Source: Pseudoalteromonas luteoviolacea H33-S
GTDB lineage: Bacteria; Pseudomonadota; Gammaproteobacteria; Enterobacterales; Alteromonadaceae
DNA: 64,000 nucleotides
Assembly (NCBI RefSeq): GCF_001625695.1
Contig: NZ_AUXY01000054.1
Location: 21,599 to 85,598, forward strand
Direction of reading: 5' to 3'
The position numbers and the translations under genes were made by a program. Positions 1 to 8,273 of the stretch are shown here, in pieces. The notes under the pieces were generated by a model. The model ran no database searches. It was not told the DNA's origin and was given only the letters and a program-made list of their open reading frames with translations. Numbering within the stretch: position 1 is the stretch's first letter; every line of letters starts with the position of its first letter.

Positions 1-378
1 AACGCTGCGCTCTAAATCAAATCCAGTGACCAACTCAATGAGACAGTGCTGCTGTAGCTTTTCAAGCTCAAGCTCTGTACTTAATAAGCTTTTTCGTAGG
101 GTTGCATACTCAGGGTAATCATCAAAGTGCTTTTTCACTTGCTGTCGAGTGGTGCGATAGGGATGCAGTAATGTTTTATCTGTATCTGCTGCACAGGCTG
201 CTAAGGCCTGAACTTGCAGCTCGGTAAGTTGGATAGAGTACGTAGTTAGATAATCTAGCAAGAGGCACAGGTTGACGTTTTTACCATGCAGGTCCTGGCA
301 CTCTAAGAGTACCTGTTGGACCTGCGTGTTGCGATAAACATCGCAGGCAAAGCGCCAAAAACTGTCGGGGCTTAGCAT
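1..378 (-). CDS. TIGR02444 family protein (partial, C-terminus off the window)
   Basis: The reading frame stays open from an ATG at 378 to the window edge, about 126 codons. The start overlaps the last codons and stop of the upstream yheS by 7 bases, which implies translational coupling. The N-terminus reads MLSPDSFWRFACDVYRN, followed by a leucine- and glutamine-rich helical stretch. This FW-x-F-A-x-x-x-Y beginning resembles the TIGR02444/DUF2390 family of small gammaproteobacterial proteins, and members of that family are often found next to yheS. No function is established for the family. The C-terminus lies outside the window, so full length cannot be judged. Confidence 0.75.
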   Translation of the reverse strand, partial: MLSPDSFWRFACDVYRNTQVQQVLLECQDLHGKNVNLCLLLDYLTTYSIQLTELQVQALAACAADTDKTLLHPYRTTRQQVKKHFDDYPEYATLRKSLLSTELELEKLQQHCLIELVTGFDLERSV

Positions 379-2294
379 ATTTTGCCGGTGCTCGCGAAGT
401 GGGCTTCTTTTTCCTCTAACTCCTCAAGGGCTAAAAGAAGCGATTCTTCCGTATCGTTGAGCTTAGGGGTCATGTCTGCTTGCTTGGCTAATAAGTCGCT
501 TAGCTTGGCTTTGTTTTCTGCCTCGTAAAGGCTGTTATCAGCTAATTGTGACTCTACCTCTGCGAGCGCACTGGTGAGCTTATCCAGCTGTTTTTCCAGT
601 TTATCAATGGATTTTTTCAGCGGTTGCACGGATTTTCTAAATTCGGCTTCAAGACGTTTTTGCTCTTTACGATTTACACTTGAGTGCGCTTTTTCTTCTA
701 CTTGTGGCTTTTGCTTCGCTTCTTTATTGGCATTGAGTAACCATTGATAATATTCATCTAGGTCGTAGCCAAACGCAGAGACGGTGCCATTATCGACAAG
801 ATAGTATTCATCCGCTGTGTTTTTCAGCATATGACGATCGTGAGAAACGGTGACCATCGCCCCTTCGAAACCTTGCAATGCCATGACTAAGGCGTGACGC
901 ATTTCTAAGTCTAAGTGGTTGGTAGGTTCATCGAGTAGCAATAGGTTAGGTGATTGATACACTAACATGGCCAATACCAGTCTGGCCTTTTCTCCACCTG
1001 AAAACGGTGCGACAGGGTCGAGTGCCTTGTCTCCATGAAACGCAAAGCCACCGAGGAAATCTCGTAGTGATTGCTCAGTGGCCTGTGGGTCTAAGCGCTG
1101 CAAATGAGTGACGGCACTGGCATTTAAGTCCAGCGACTCCAGTTGGTGCTGAGCAAAGTAACCTACTTTTAAGCCTTGGTGTTGGAATACTTCGCCCGCT
1201 TGAGGGCTAATATCGCCAGCCAGTAATTTGATTAAGGTTGATTTACCCGCACCGTTTCTGCCCAATAATGCGATGCGGCTACCAGGTACAAGGTTGAGCT
1301 TAATTTGGTGCAGTATGGTGATATCTCCGTAACCCGCTTGTGCTTGATCGAGCGTCATCAGTGGGTTAGGGATGTTATCTGGGTTAGAAAATTCAAAACT
1401 AAATGGAGAGTCGGCATGCGCTGGCGCTAGTTTCTCCATACGTTCAAGGGCTTTGACACGACTTTGTGCCTGCTTTGCTTTACTGGCTTTAGCTTTGAAT
1501 CGAGTAATAAATTGCTCTAGGTGCGCAATGGTTTCTTGTTGTTTTTCATACATGGCTTGTTGCTGTGCCATGCGCTCTGCCTTTTGGCGCTCAAACTGGG
1601 AGTAGTGCCCTTTATAGACATTGATACACTGTTGATCTATGTGCCAGATTTGGTCGATAACCGCGTCTAAAAACTCTCTGTCGTGAGAAATCAATACCAG
1701 CGTACCTTGGTAGGCTTTTAAAAAACGTTCTAGCCAATAGACAGCGTCTAGATCTAGGTGGTTGGTTGGCTCATCCAGTAACAGTAAATCGGCGTCGCGG
1801 ATCAAAGCTTGAGCTAAATTTAAGCGCATTCGCCAACCACCAGAGAACTCACTCACGGCGTAGTCGAGCTGTTCATTACTGAACCCTAAGCCATGCAATA
1901 ACTCTCCAGCCTTGGCTTCGATGCTATAACCGCCAACCAGCTCCATTTGCTGATGCACTTGGGCTTGCTTCTCTCCATCACCTTGTGCCTCTGCCTGTTG
2001 CAATGCCGTGCGCAGCTCATAATATTGCTGATGACCTTGCAGCACATATTCCATCGCTGAAATAGAAAGCGCAGGTGTTTCTTGCTTTACTGAGGCTATT
2101 GACCAGTCTTTTGGTATTTGAAAGTTACCGGCGTCGGCATGCAGCTGGGACTTGAGTAAGGCAAATAGAGACGATTTACCGCAGCCATTGGCTCCGACTA
2201 AACCGACTTTATGTTGTGCAAACAAGGTCGCGCTGGCATTTTTTAAAAGCGTTTTTCCGCCACGTAACAGTTCAATATCAGAAAGTTGGATCAT
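372..2294 (-). CDS. yheS: ABC-F family ATPase YheS
   Basis: A 640-residue soluble protein with two ABC ATPase domains and no membrane segments, as expected of the ABC-F ribosome-associated ATPases. Visible motifs are a Walker A GANGCGKSS near residue 34, signature SGGWRMRLN near 150, Walker B LLLLDEPTNHLDL near 170, the inter-domain linker rich in K/A/Q (about 240-290), a second Walker A GRNGAGKST near 348, second signature SGGEKARLV and second LLLLDEPTNHLDL. A charged coiled-coil tail follows (about 545-635). Length and sequence fit E. coli YheS (637 residues), and the yheV neighbour supports the assignment. ABC-F proteins act on translating ribosomes, but the exact role of YheS is less settled. 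It overlaps the downstream TIGR02444 gene. Confidence 0.95.
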   Translation of the reverse strand: MIQLSDIELLRGGKTLLKNASATLFAQHKVGLVGANGCGKSSLFALLKSQLHADAGNFQIPKDWSIASVKQETPALSISAMEYVLQGHQQYYELRTALQQAEAQGDGEKQAQVHQQMELVGGYSIEAKAGELLHGLGFSNEQLDYAVSEFSGGWRMRLNLAQALIRDADLLLLDEPTNHLDLDAVYWLERFLKAYQGTLVLISHDREFLDAVIDQIWHIDQQCINVYKGHYSQFERQKAERMAQQQAMYEKQQETIAHLEQFITRFKAKASKAKQAQSRVKALERMEKLAPAHADSPFSFEFSNPDNIPNPLMTLDQAQAGYGDITILHQIKLNLVPGSRIALLGRNGAGKSTLIKLLAGDISPQAGEVFQHQGLKVGYFAQHQLESLDLNASAVTHLQRLDPQATEQSLRDFLGGFAFHGDKALDPVAPFSGGEKARLVLAMLVYQSPNLLLLDEPTNHLDLEMRHALVMALQGFEGAMVTVSHDRHMLKNTADEYYLVDNGTVSAFGYDLDEYYQWLLNANKEAKQKPQVEEKAHSSVNRKEQKRLEAEFRKSVQPLKKSIDKLEKQLDKLTSALAEVESQLADNSLYEAENKAKLSDLLAKQADMTPKLNDTEESLLLALEELEEKEAHFASTGKIC

Positions 2295-2416
2295 AATAAG
2301 CTCAATTCAAAATCACTGCCTGAATGATAACATGGATCTATAACTAGAGAACAAGCGTATAAAAGCATCCGAACTTAAGTTAAAATAGCCTTTCACAGAG
2401 TCAGTGGGGTTGTATT

Positions 2417-2617
2417 GTGAGAACAAAAAAACGGTTTATTGCCGGCGCATCTTGTCCAGCTTGTAATAAAATGGATGTGATGATGTTATATAAAGAGCAT
2501 GATGTGGAAAAGGTCGAGTGTGTGGCATGTGGCCATTCAATGACGCAACCAGAAGAAGCGGTACAAGCGTCAACGCGTCAGTTTGAGCAAGTTATTGGCG
2601 TATTTAAACCACAGTAA
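2417..2617 (+). CDS. yheV: YheV family zinc-ribbon protein
   Basis: A 66-residue protein beginning MRTKKRFIAGASCPACNK, with two CxxC pairs (CPAC near residue 13 and CVAC near 36) that would bind one zinc ion as a zinc ribbon. The KRFIAGA-x-CPAC start matches the YheV family found beside yheS in Enterobacteria and relatives. It is transcribed divergently from yheS and convergently with slyX, and an 8-bp hairpin lies just after its stop. No biochemical role is established for the family. Length is normal, and the start ATG is the only reasonable one. Confidence 0.92.
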   Translation: MRTKKRFIAGASCPACNKMDVMMLYKEHDVEKVECVACGHSMTQPEEAVQASTRQFEQVIGVFKPQ

Positions 2618-2618
2618 A

Positions 2619-2638
2619 TGATGCGCCTGAGCGCATCA
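2619..2638. terminator. Hairpin between convergent yheV and slyX
   Basis: Perfect 8-bp inverted repeat TGATGCGC-CTGA-GCGCATCA right after the yheV stop codon. There is no T-run on either side, so it may be a weak or Rho-assisted bidirectional terminator, or simply an mRNA-end stabiliser. Confidence 0.4.
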
Positions 2639-2650
2639 CTTGGGTCATGC

Positions 2651-2863
2651 CTAGTAGTGTGGCGGTGGTGGCTCTTGCTCAATCGGCATCATGCCGTCGT
2701 CTTTACCTTCTTTTATCTTTTCTGCCAGCAACCTGATCTGGTGCTGCATGGTTGATAACCTTGCTTGATGGATTTTGAGCTCATCATTTAATGTCTCGAT
2801 GGTATCTTCTTGAAAAGCAATCTTTGCTTCAAGTTCATTTACGCGACTTTCTAACTCTGTCAT
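2651..2863 (-). CDS. slyX: SlyX family coiled-coil protein
   Basis: A 70-residue protein with a continuous heptad-like coiled coil from residue 1 to about 52 and a proline-rich end (EQEPPPPHY). This is the hallmark of SlyX, including the PPHY C-terminus. SlyX has no defined biochemical activity; the gene typically sits beside fkpA/slyD-type peptidyl-prolyl isomerase genes, as here. Its ATG shares one base with the TAA of the upstream WD40 gene (TAATG), so the two are probably translated together. Confidence 0.93.
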   Translation of the reverse strand: MTELESRVNELEAKIAFQEDTIETLNDELKIHQARLSTMQHQIRLLAEKIKEGKDDGMMPIEQEPPPPHY

Positions 2864-3861
2864 TACTCTATTACTCTTTCGAACTGCTCCATCAAACCAC
2901 TTGAACTTTCTGTGACCAAGATGCCGTCTCGTTTTGCAAATGCAACATCAAAGACAACGGCTGATTTAGGCCTGCTTCCTTCTCGTGGCTTGACTCGCCA
3001 AGTTTTTAGCTTTGTACCATCGCTTATCCGCCACAGGGTAAGCTGGCGGTTAGGAGAGCCTGTTGCGAGCAGGTTGCCTTGTTGGTTGAAGCGTACGGCA
3101 CTGAATATTTTCTGCCTCGCAATATACTGTAATTGTGCCACAAGATCACCTGAAGTCAGCTGCCAAATACTGGCTTTTTTCATGCTATCAGCAGTAAATG
3201 CGTAGCGCCCTTGTGGGTCTAAGGCCACTTTGGTTACGCGACTTGGGTGGTTAAAGCGGTGTATGACTTGACCTGTTCTGGTATCCCAAAAGTAAGCACT
3301 GTAGTCGTTTGCACCGGTTAAAGCGAAGTGGCCATTGGGTGAGAGCGCAATACTATTAATTTTTTCTTGGTGTCCAAGGAACTCTATGCGCCTTCCGCTA
3401 TCTAAGTCGAGATGCACAACGACATTATCGCTGCGACCGTATAAAACATATCGGCCATTATTACTGATGGCGATGTCGCGAATGGTACCTGTGTCTATTT
3501 GGTAGTAGCCGATGTTTTTACCATCTTCAATTTGCCATATGGCAAAGCGGTCGTTGGCCGCTGTGATAGCCGTTGAGTTATCGTGTGCGATGGCAAGAGA
3601 GTGGATCAAGTCATCAGGTTGGTCCGAGTGAGACCACTGATATTTAAGTCCATGGGTGGTGTTATCCCATAAAACCGCACCATGTTCGACAGATGACACT
3701 AAACTGTAACGGCCATCGTGTGAAATAGCGGCTGCAAATGCCCCGCGTGATGCATGTTCGACAGTAAGTTGCGCTTTGGAGCTATCAGGAGAGCAGCCGG
3801 GCAATATCAGTATGAGCAGGCAAACACAGAGTGAAGTGTGCAATTTAAAAAATTTGGCCAT
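2863..3861 (-). CDS. WD40-repeat (beta-propeller) lipoprotein
   Basis: A 332-residue protein that starts with a lipoprotein signal peptide ending in a lipobox-like LPGC at about residues 18-21, so it is probably anchored to a membrane on the periplasmic side. The rest consists of repeated units with patterns such as ISHDGRYSLVSS, LSPNGHFALTGAND, DPQGRYAFTADS and FNQQGNLLATGSP. Each is followed by a W(D/Q) strand end, which fits a WD40-type beta-propeller scaffold. The open frame extends 23 codons further upstream, but the ATG at 3861 was chosen because the signal peptide begins there and a GAGGAAA-type ribosome site precedes it. It is coupled to slyX. Partner and function are unknown. Confidence 0.85.
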   Translation of the reverse strand: MAKFFKLHTSLCVCLLILILPGCSPDSSKAQLTVEHASRGAFAAAISHDGRYSLVSSVEHGAVLWDNTTHGLKYQWSHSDQPDDLIHSLAIAHDNSTAITAANDRFAIWQIEDGKNIGYYQIDTGTIRDIAISNNGRYVLYGRSDNVVVHLDLDSGRRIEFLGHQEKINSIALSPNGHFALTGANDYSAYFWDTRTGQVIHRFNHPSRVTKVALDPQGRYAFTADSMKKASIWQLTSGDLVAQLQYIARQKIFSAVRFNQQGNLLATGSPNRQLTLWRISDGTKLKTWRVKPREGSRPKSAVVFDVAFAKRDGILVTESSSGLMEQFERVIE

Positions 3862-4135
3862 AAATTCGGTATTTCCTCTTAACTCTATGATTTGCACCGA
3901 GTAGACTAGTGGTAAAATTGATTGGGCCACAAACAGATATTAGCGTATTCGCTAAAATATGTCGCCAGTCGTACAGATATTTCCCTTGGCAAGGTTCTCT
4001 GGGTGTGAATCTTGGCTTTGGTGGCAATGAGTGATAATGTGACATCACCTTTTTAAATTAATAATTATTTAACATGACAATGAAGTTAGAGGGCAACGTT
4101 ATGTTGCTGGCTGCTCGGATGTCGGAGAAAATAAA

Positions 4136-4891
4136 ATGAAACAAACTATTAAGCTGTCTTTAATTGCAGCCTCAGTACTTGCACTAACTGCGTGTAATCA
4201 AAAAGCACAAGAAACTGCAAAAGTAGAAGAAGTAAAACTAGAAACTGAAGTACAACAGCAAGCATACGGTATCGGTGCATCAGTTGGTAACTTCCTACAG
4301 AAAGACCTAGCTGACAAGCAAGGTCTAGGCATTGAGCTTGATCAAGAGCTTCTGATGAGAGGCTTTAAAGATGCACTTGCTGGTAACTCTAAGCTAGATG
4401 ACGAAAAAATTCGTGAAGTGCTAACGGCACTTGATACGTCTGTACGTGAAAAGCAAACAGCTAAAGCGGAAGCTGACGCAAAAGAAAACAAAGAAAAAGG
4501 CGCAAAGTACTTAGCTGAAAACGCGAAGAAAGACGGCGTAACCGTAACTGAGTCTGGTCTTCAGTACGAAGTTATTTCAACAGGTGAAGGTAAGAAGCCA
4601 GTTGCGACTGACGTAGTTAAAGTACACTACAAAGGTACTCTACTAGACGGTTCTGAGTTTGATAGCTCATACTCTCGCAATCAACCTGCGACTTTCCCAC
4701 TTAACCAAGTAATTGCAGGTTGGACTGAAGGCCTACAATTAATGCCAGTTGGCTCAAAGTATAAGTTCACTATTCCTGCAGAGCTAGGTTACGGTGAGCG
4801 TAACCTAGGTAAGATCCCGGCGAACTCTACGCTTGTATTTGAAGTTGAACTACTTGAGATCCAAGAAGACCAAGAAAAGCCTGCTGCATAA
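4136..4891 (+). CDS. fkpA: FKBP-type peptidyl-prolyl cis-trans isomerase FkpA
   Basis: A 251-residue protein with a lipoprotein signal peptide (lipobox LTAC, Cys20), an alpha-helical dimerisation region (about 35-140, rich in E/K/A) and a C-terminal FKBP domain (about 145-245). The FKBP domain carries VKVHYKGTLLDGSEFDSSY, the VIAGWTEGLQLMPVG block and GYGERNLGKIPANSTLVFEVEL. This is the FkpA/Mip layout. The enzyme isomerises prolyl bonds and acts as a chaperone for envelope proteins in the periplasm. In this organism the lipobox suggests membrane anchoring, as in Mip. A GGAG ribosome site lies 8 bases before the ATG. The terminator at 4908-4940 is shared with the convergent rsd gene. Confidence 0.95.
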   Translation: MKQTIKLSLIAASVLALTACNQKAQETAKVEEVKLETEVQQQAYGIGASVGNFLQKDLADKQGLGIELDQELLMRGFKDALAGNSKLDDEKIREVLTALDTSVREKQTAKAEADAKENKEKGAKYLAENAKKDGVTVTESGLQYEVISTGEGKKPVATDVVKVHYKGTLLDGSEFDSSYSRNQPATFPLNQVIAGWTEGLQLMPVGSKYKFTIPAELGYGERNLGKIPANSTLVFEVELLEIQEDQEKPAA

Positions 4892-4907
4892 TTTGTACAG
4901 CGCGAAC

Positions 4908-4940
4908 AAAAAAAGGGCCACTGTGAAGTAGCCCTTTTTT
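4908..4940. terminator. Bidirectional Rho-independent terminator between fkpA and rsd
   Basis: Stem AAAAAAGGGC / GCCCTTTTTT with a 12-base loop gives a T-run in both directions, serving convergent fkpA (+) and rsd (-). Confidence 0.9.
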
Positions 4941-4953
4941 AATTTCTATTATT

Positions 4954-5424
4954 TTAGTCAGTATGATTTGCGAAGAGGTTATCGATTAACTCATCTTCCA
5001 ATCCGAAACGTTGTTCTAATGCTTCGCCCAGCGTAGATAAATCCTTATCAAAATCCGCCAGTGGGTTGTCACTGTTTGCTTCAGCATATTTGTCGTTAAA
5101 ATCCAAAGCCAAGTCTGTCGATGCCGTAATTTTTGGATAAATCGATTGTGCCAGTTTTAAGCTTTCCGGTCCTTTTTCTTTGCAGGCGGCGACGATATTG
5201 TCGTACACCTCAAAATGGCCTGCCGACAAGTAATCCATTAAAATTTGGCAAAATGATTGAATTTGCACTTGCTCTGGCAAAGCTTTGTCACTGCTCTCAA
5301 AAGGCGATAATCCAGCGACTTTATAATATAGCAACAGTAGCTCTTGACGTTCCATGAGCCAGTTATCGATAACACTATGACTCCCTCCCCATTTTTGTTG
5401 GGCTTGTTCTAACCGTGAAAGCAT
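4954..5424 (-). CDS. rsd: Rsd/AlgQ anti-sigma-70 regulator
   Basis: A 156-residue helical protein beginning MLSRLEQAQQKWGGS, with the family blocks IDNWLMERQELLLLYYKVAG, FCQILMDYLSAGHFEVYD and LGEALEQRFGLEDELI. These match E. coli Rsd, which binds the housekeeping sigma factor in stationary phase and favours alternative sigma factors. The location near hemE agrees with the E. coli order (rsd-nudC-hemE); nudC is missing between them here. The gene is divergent from hemE across a long intergenic region that may contain a small RNA. Length is normal for the family (E. coli 158). Confidence 0.95.
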   Translation of the reverse strand: MLSRLEQAQQKWGGSHSVIDNWLMERQELLLLYYKVAGLSPFESSDKALPEQVQIQSFCQILMDYLSAGHFEVYDNIVAACKEKGPESLKLAQSIYPKITASTDLALDFNDKYAEANSDNPLADFDKDLSTLGEALEQRFGLEDELIDNLFANHTD

Positions 5425-5721
5425 AGTTATCTCCTTAGCGGGTCGTTATTTAGGCCCTGCACTGACCAAATTGTGTATATGTAACGGGTATTATTTTCAT
5501 GGGTACATCAAAATAGGATGGCTTGGACCCAAAAACAGACAGCAATTTGGTAATACTGAATACTTAATCTTGCCTCCTATAAAAATGAAAACTGATGAAA
5601 AGATCAACCACTTTTTGCAAAAAGCACATAATTTCTTTGATTTGTACCCTAGCTGGGTTTTTTACTCTTGGTGTTAATCATTTTTATTCCGTATTCAGTG
5701 AGCTTGAATACGGATAGTGTA

Positions 5722-5751
5722 TTAAAAACAAAAAACCACCCGAAGGTGGTT
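5722..5751 (-). terminator. Rho-independent terminator (minus strand)
   Basis: On the minus strand, a 7-bp stem AACCACC / GGTGGTT with a TTCG tetraloop is followed by TTTTGTTTTT. The plus direction has no T-run, so the site works for a minus-strand transcript. Confidence 0.85.
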
Positions 5752-5970
5752 GAAATCAGTTTAGCGATTTGAGTTTATTCTTGTTAGAAGGTGTTTTGTT
5801 ATTGTTGTTTTGCGCAGCATTTTTATAGCAAGGTTTTTTTTGTGGTGCAAATGTTCTGCGCTACTTTTTTGTGAATTTAATATCTCAAGTTTATGAAACA
5901 CGGATGCACAGGGCTTGGGTGTAGCATTGTGATTCATCATATTAGGCATACCTGACAGTGCAGCTCATTA
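5722..5970 (-). ncRNA. Candidate small RNA or small-ORF transcript between rsd and hemE
   Basis: A self-contained minus-strand transcription unit can be drawn. A promoter-like TTCAAA-N17-TATGAT lies at 6005-5977, and a textbook terminator AACCACC-TTCG-GGTGGTT plus T-run lies at 5751-5722. The predicted transcript is about 245 nt. A 62-codon frame (5949-5761) would fit inside, but its composition is unlike the neighbours, it has no clear ribosome site and no family was recognised. A regulatory RNA is therefore at least as likely as a small protein. The unit does not read into rsd, because the terminator stands first. Expression is unproven. Confidence 0.45.
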
Positions 5971-5976
5971 ATCTGG

Positions 5977-6005
5977 ATCATAGAGAAGTGATTTAAACGT
6001 TTGAA
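5977..6005 (-). promoter_or_regulatory. Candidate sigma-70 promoter for the minus-strand unit
   Basis: TTCAAA (6005-6000) and TATGAT (5982-5977) are separated by 17 bases on the minus strand. It lies back-to-back with the hemE upstream region. Predicted from sequence only. Confidence 0.4.
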
Positions 6006-6029
6006 CAGCTAGGGCGAGTAGGGATAAAG

Positions 6030-6038
6030 TGATACAAT
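6030..6038 (+). promoter_or_regulatory. Extended -10 promoter candidate for hemE
   Basis: TG-A-TACAAT is an extended -10 element 38 bases before the hemE ATG. No good -35 hexamer was seen at the right spacing. Confidence 0.35.
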
Positions 6039-6075
6039 TCGAACAATTTTTACAGCACTGGAATTGAATCACGCT

Positions 6076-7143
6076 ATGAGCGAGTTGAAAAATGATCGTT
6101 ATTTACGCGCGTTGCAGAAGCAGCCGGTTGATGTGACACCTGTATGGATGATGCGCCAAGCGGGGCGATATCTACCTGAATACAGAGCGACGCGAGCGCA
6201 AGCTGGCGACTTTATGAGTTTGTGCAAAAATGCGGAGCTTGCATGTGAAGTGACATTGCAGCCGTTACGTCGTTATCCACTGGATGCTGCGATTCTCTTC
6301 AGTGATATTTTAACTATCCCAGATGCAATGGGCCTAGGTCTATACTTTGAAACGGGTGAAGGTCCTAAATTTGAGCGTCCAATTTCTTCTCTGGCTGATG
6401 TGCAAAAACTGCCTAAGTTAGACCCAACCGATGAGTTGGGCTATGTCATGAATGCAGTGAGCACGATTCGTCGAGAGCTAAAAGGTGAAGTGCCTTTAAT
6501 TGGTTTCTCAGGTTCACCGTGGACTTTGGCGACCTACATGATTGAAGGCGGTAGCAGCAAAACTTTTGGCAAGATTAAAAAGATGGCTTTTGCAGAGCCG
6601 CAGACGTTGCACTTGCTGCTCGATAAAGTTGCGGATTCAGTAATTGATTATTTAAATGCACAAGTTAAGGCAGGTGCTCAGTCGCTGATGATCTTTGACT
6701 CTTGGGGCGGCGTACTCAGCCCACGTGATTACAAAGAGTTTTCGTTGCAATACATGCATAAAATTGTTGATGGCCTTATTCGTGAAAACGATGGACGCAA
6801 GGTGCCAGTGACGTTATTTACTAAAAATGGCGGTCAGTGGATTGAGTCTATTGCTGCGACAGGATGTGACGCGATTGGTTTAGATTGGACCATTGATATT
6901 GCGGATGCGAAACGACGTGTTGGTGATAAGGTCGCACTGCAAGGCAATATGGACCCTGCGATGCTCCATGGCACGCCTGAGCGTATTCGTGAAGAAGTGC
7001 AGTCTATCTTAGCTGGTTTTGGTGAAGGCAGCGGCCATGTATTCAACTTAGGCCATGGGATCACGCCAGATGTAGACCCTGAAAATGCGGGTATATTCAT
7101 CAACTCTGTCCATGAGTTTAGCCGTCAGTATCATCAAAAGTAA
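6076..7143 (+). CDS. hemE: Uroporphyrinogen decarboxylase
   Basis: A 355-residue cytosolic enzyme that decarboxylates uroporphyrinogen III to coproporphyrinogen III in heme biosynthesis. The N-terminal block [19 protein letters not shown] is the family's substrate-binding signature. Other family blocks are [33 protein letters not shown] and [15 protein letters not shown] near the end. An in-frame TTG four codons upstream is possible, but the ATG at 6076 aligns with the known [10 protein letters not shown] start and gives the usual length (E. coli 354). The rsd neighbour matches the E. coli arrangement. It is followed at once by a strong terminator. Confidence 0.97.
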   Translation: MSELKNDRYLRALQKQPVDVTPVWMMRQAGRYLPEYRATRAQAGDFMSLCKNAELACEVTLQPLRRYPLDAAILFSDILTIPDAMGLGLYFETGEGPKFERPISSLADVQKLPKLDPTDELGYVMNAVSTIRRELKGEVPLIGFSGSPWTLATYMIEGGSSKTFGKIKKMAFAEPQTLHLLLDKVADSVIDYLNAQVKAGAQSLMIFDSWGGVLSPRDYKEFSLQYMHKIVDGLIRENDGRKVPVTLFTKNGGQWIESIAATGCDAIGLDWTIDIADAKRRVGDKVALQGNMDPAMLHGTPERIREEVQSILAGFGEGSGHVFNLGHGITPDVDPENAGIFINSVHEFSRQYHQK

Positions 7144-7158
7144 TACTGGACAAAAACA

Positions 7159-7187
7159 AAAAAACCCAAGCTTTGCTTGGGTTTTTT
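7159..7187. terminator. Terminator between hemE and speE
   Basis: ACCCAAGC-TTT-GCTTGGGT stem with A-rich 5' and T-rich 3' flanks forms a bidirectional Rho-independent terminator between convergent genes. Confidence 0.9.
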
Positions 7188-7205
7188 GTTTTTATGTGGC
7201 GCGCT

Positions 7206-8066
7206 TTATTTGTCAAATGCGCGGCGCATAAAGTTTGGCGTTGCGAGTGCCCCTTTGTGAATACCTGTGTTGTAATACTCAGTATCAAACTCGGCAGCAT
7301 CCACATCTTGCTCTCTAAAGCCATTAAACTGCTCACCTTTACGCGCCAAAGTGGCAGACCATAAACCGCTTGGGTAAATTGGCTGTGGGAACGGTAAAGT
7401 TTGTAAATCCGCAAAGCCAACATCTTTCATTGCTTGGCGCATCTCTTTTAGCAGCGGCATGTGCATCAGCGGTGACTCACTTTGCTGGATTAAAATCCCG
7501 CCATCACTCAGTGCTGCCAAACAACTGGTGTAAAACGCATGGTTGAATAGGCCTTCACCAGGACCAACTGGATCAGTACCGTCAACAATGATCACGTCGA
7601 TAGAGTTTGCCGCTGCTTCACGCATGTATTTGATGCCATCATCAAACATCACGGTTGCACGCGGGTCGTCATTGGATGCGCAAAGCTCTGGGAAGTATTT
7701 AAGTGACATTTGTGTCACCACTTCGTCAATGTCGATTTGCGTGACTGATTCAACATCTGGGTGCTTAAGCACTTCACGTAATGTACCGCAGTCACCACCA
7801 CCGATGATCACCACGTTTTTTGGTGCAGGGTGTGCAAAAAGCGCTGGATGGCTCATCATTTCATGATAGAAAAAGTTCTCACGTGTGCTGACCATAGTGC
7901 AGCCATCAATGATCATCAGATTGCCAAAGTCGGTTGTCTCGTACATTTCAACTTTTTGAAACGGCGACTGAACCTCATCCAGCTTTTTATTGATACGCAG
8001 AGAAAAAGCGCTGCCATCTCGGTCACTTATCTCTGTAAACCAGCGGTTTGCTTCTAAATTAGACAT
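7206..8066 (-). CDS. speE: Spermidine synthase (polyamine aminopropyltransferase)
   Basis: A 286-residue enzyme that transfers the aminopropyl group of decarboxylated S-adenosylmethionine to putrescine. It shows the Rossmann motif IIGGGDCGTLREVLKH, the catalytic-loop VDGTDPVGPGEGLF and the YHEMMSHPALFAHP block expected for SpeE. The usual GGGDG(A/G) is GGGDCG here. The frame also permits a GTG start at 8078 (MKAN extension), but that start has no ribosome site. The ATG at 8066 has a weak GAAAG upstream and is preferred. It is divergent from speA, the arginine decarboxylase of the same polyamine pathway, across 207 bases. Confidence 0.93.
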   Translation of the reverse strand: MSNLEANRWFTEISDRDGSAFSLRINKKLDEVQSPFQKVEMYETTDFGNLMIIDGCTMVSTRENFFYHEMMSHPALFAHPAPKNVVIIGGGDCGTLREVLKHPDVESVTQIDIDEVVTQMSLKYFPELCASNDDPRATVMFDDGIKYMREAAANSIDVIIVDGTDPVGPGEGLFNHAFYTSCLAALSDGGILIQQSESPLMHMPLLKEMRQAMKDVGFADLQTLPFPQPIYPSGLWSATLARKGEQFNGFREQDVDAAEFDTEYYNTGIHKGALATPNFMRRAFDK

Positions 8067-8273
8067 GTTTGCTTTCACATTGAATTTAAATTTGGCGCAA
8101 ATTTACCAGCGCCGAGGAATTTGCTCAATCTATTTTAGTCGATAGCAAGCAGTTTGTCTGTTTGTCATCAGTAGGTCACAGTCTGTGTATCTCAAGGCAT
8201 ATTTAACTATCGCTAATCACGATAAGGCGTATTAAAATGAGCACAGTATGAGAATTTTTTAGTAGGGTAAATA

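Noticed and set aside
3845..4048. 67-codon minus-strand frame upstream of the WD40 gene
   Set aside because: Overlaps the start of the WD40 gene in another frame and lacks coding character.
5471..5677. 68-codon plus-strand frame between rsd and hemE
   Set aside because: No ribosome site, odd composition, no recognisable family and no matching promoter or terminator.
5761..5949. 62-codon minus-strand frame as a protein gene
   Set aside because: It lies in a plausible transcript but has no clear ribosome site or family; kept only as part of the small-RNA candidate.
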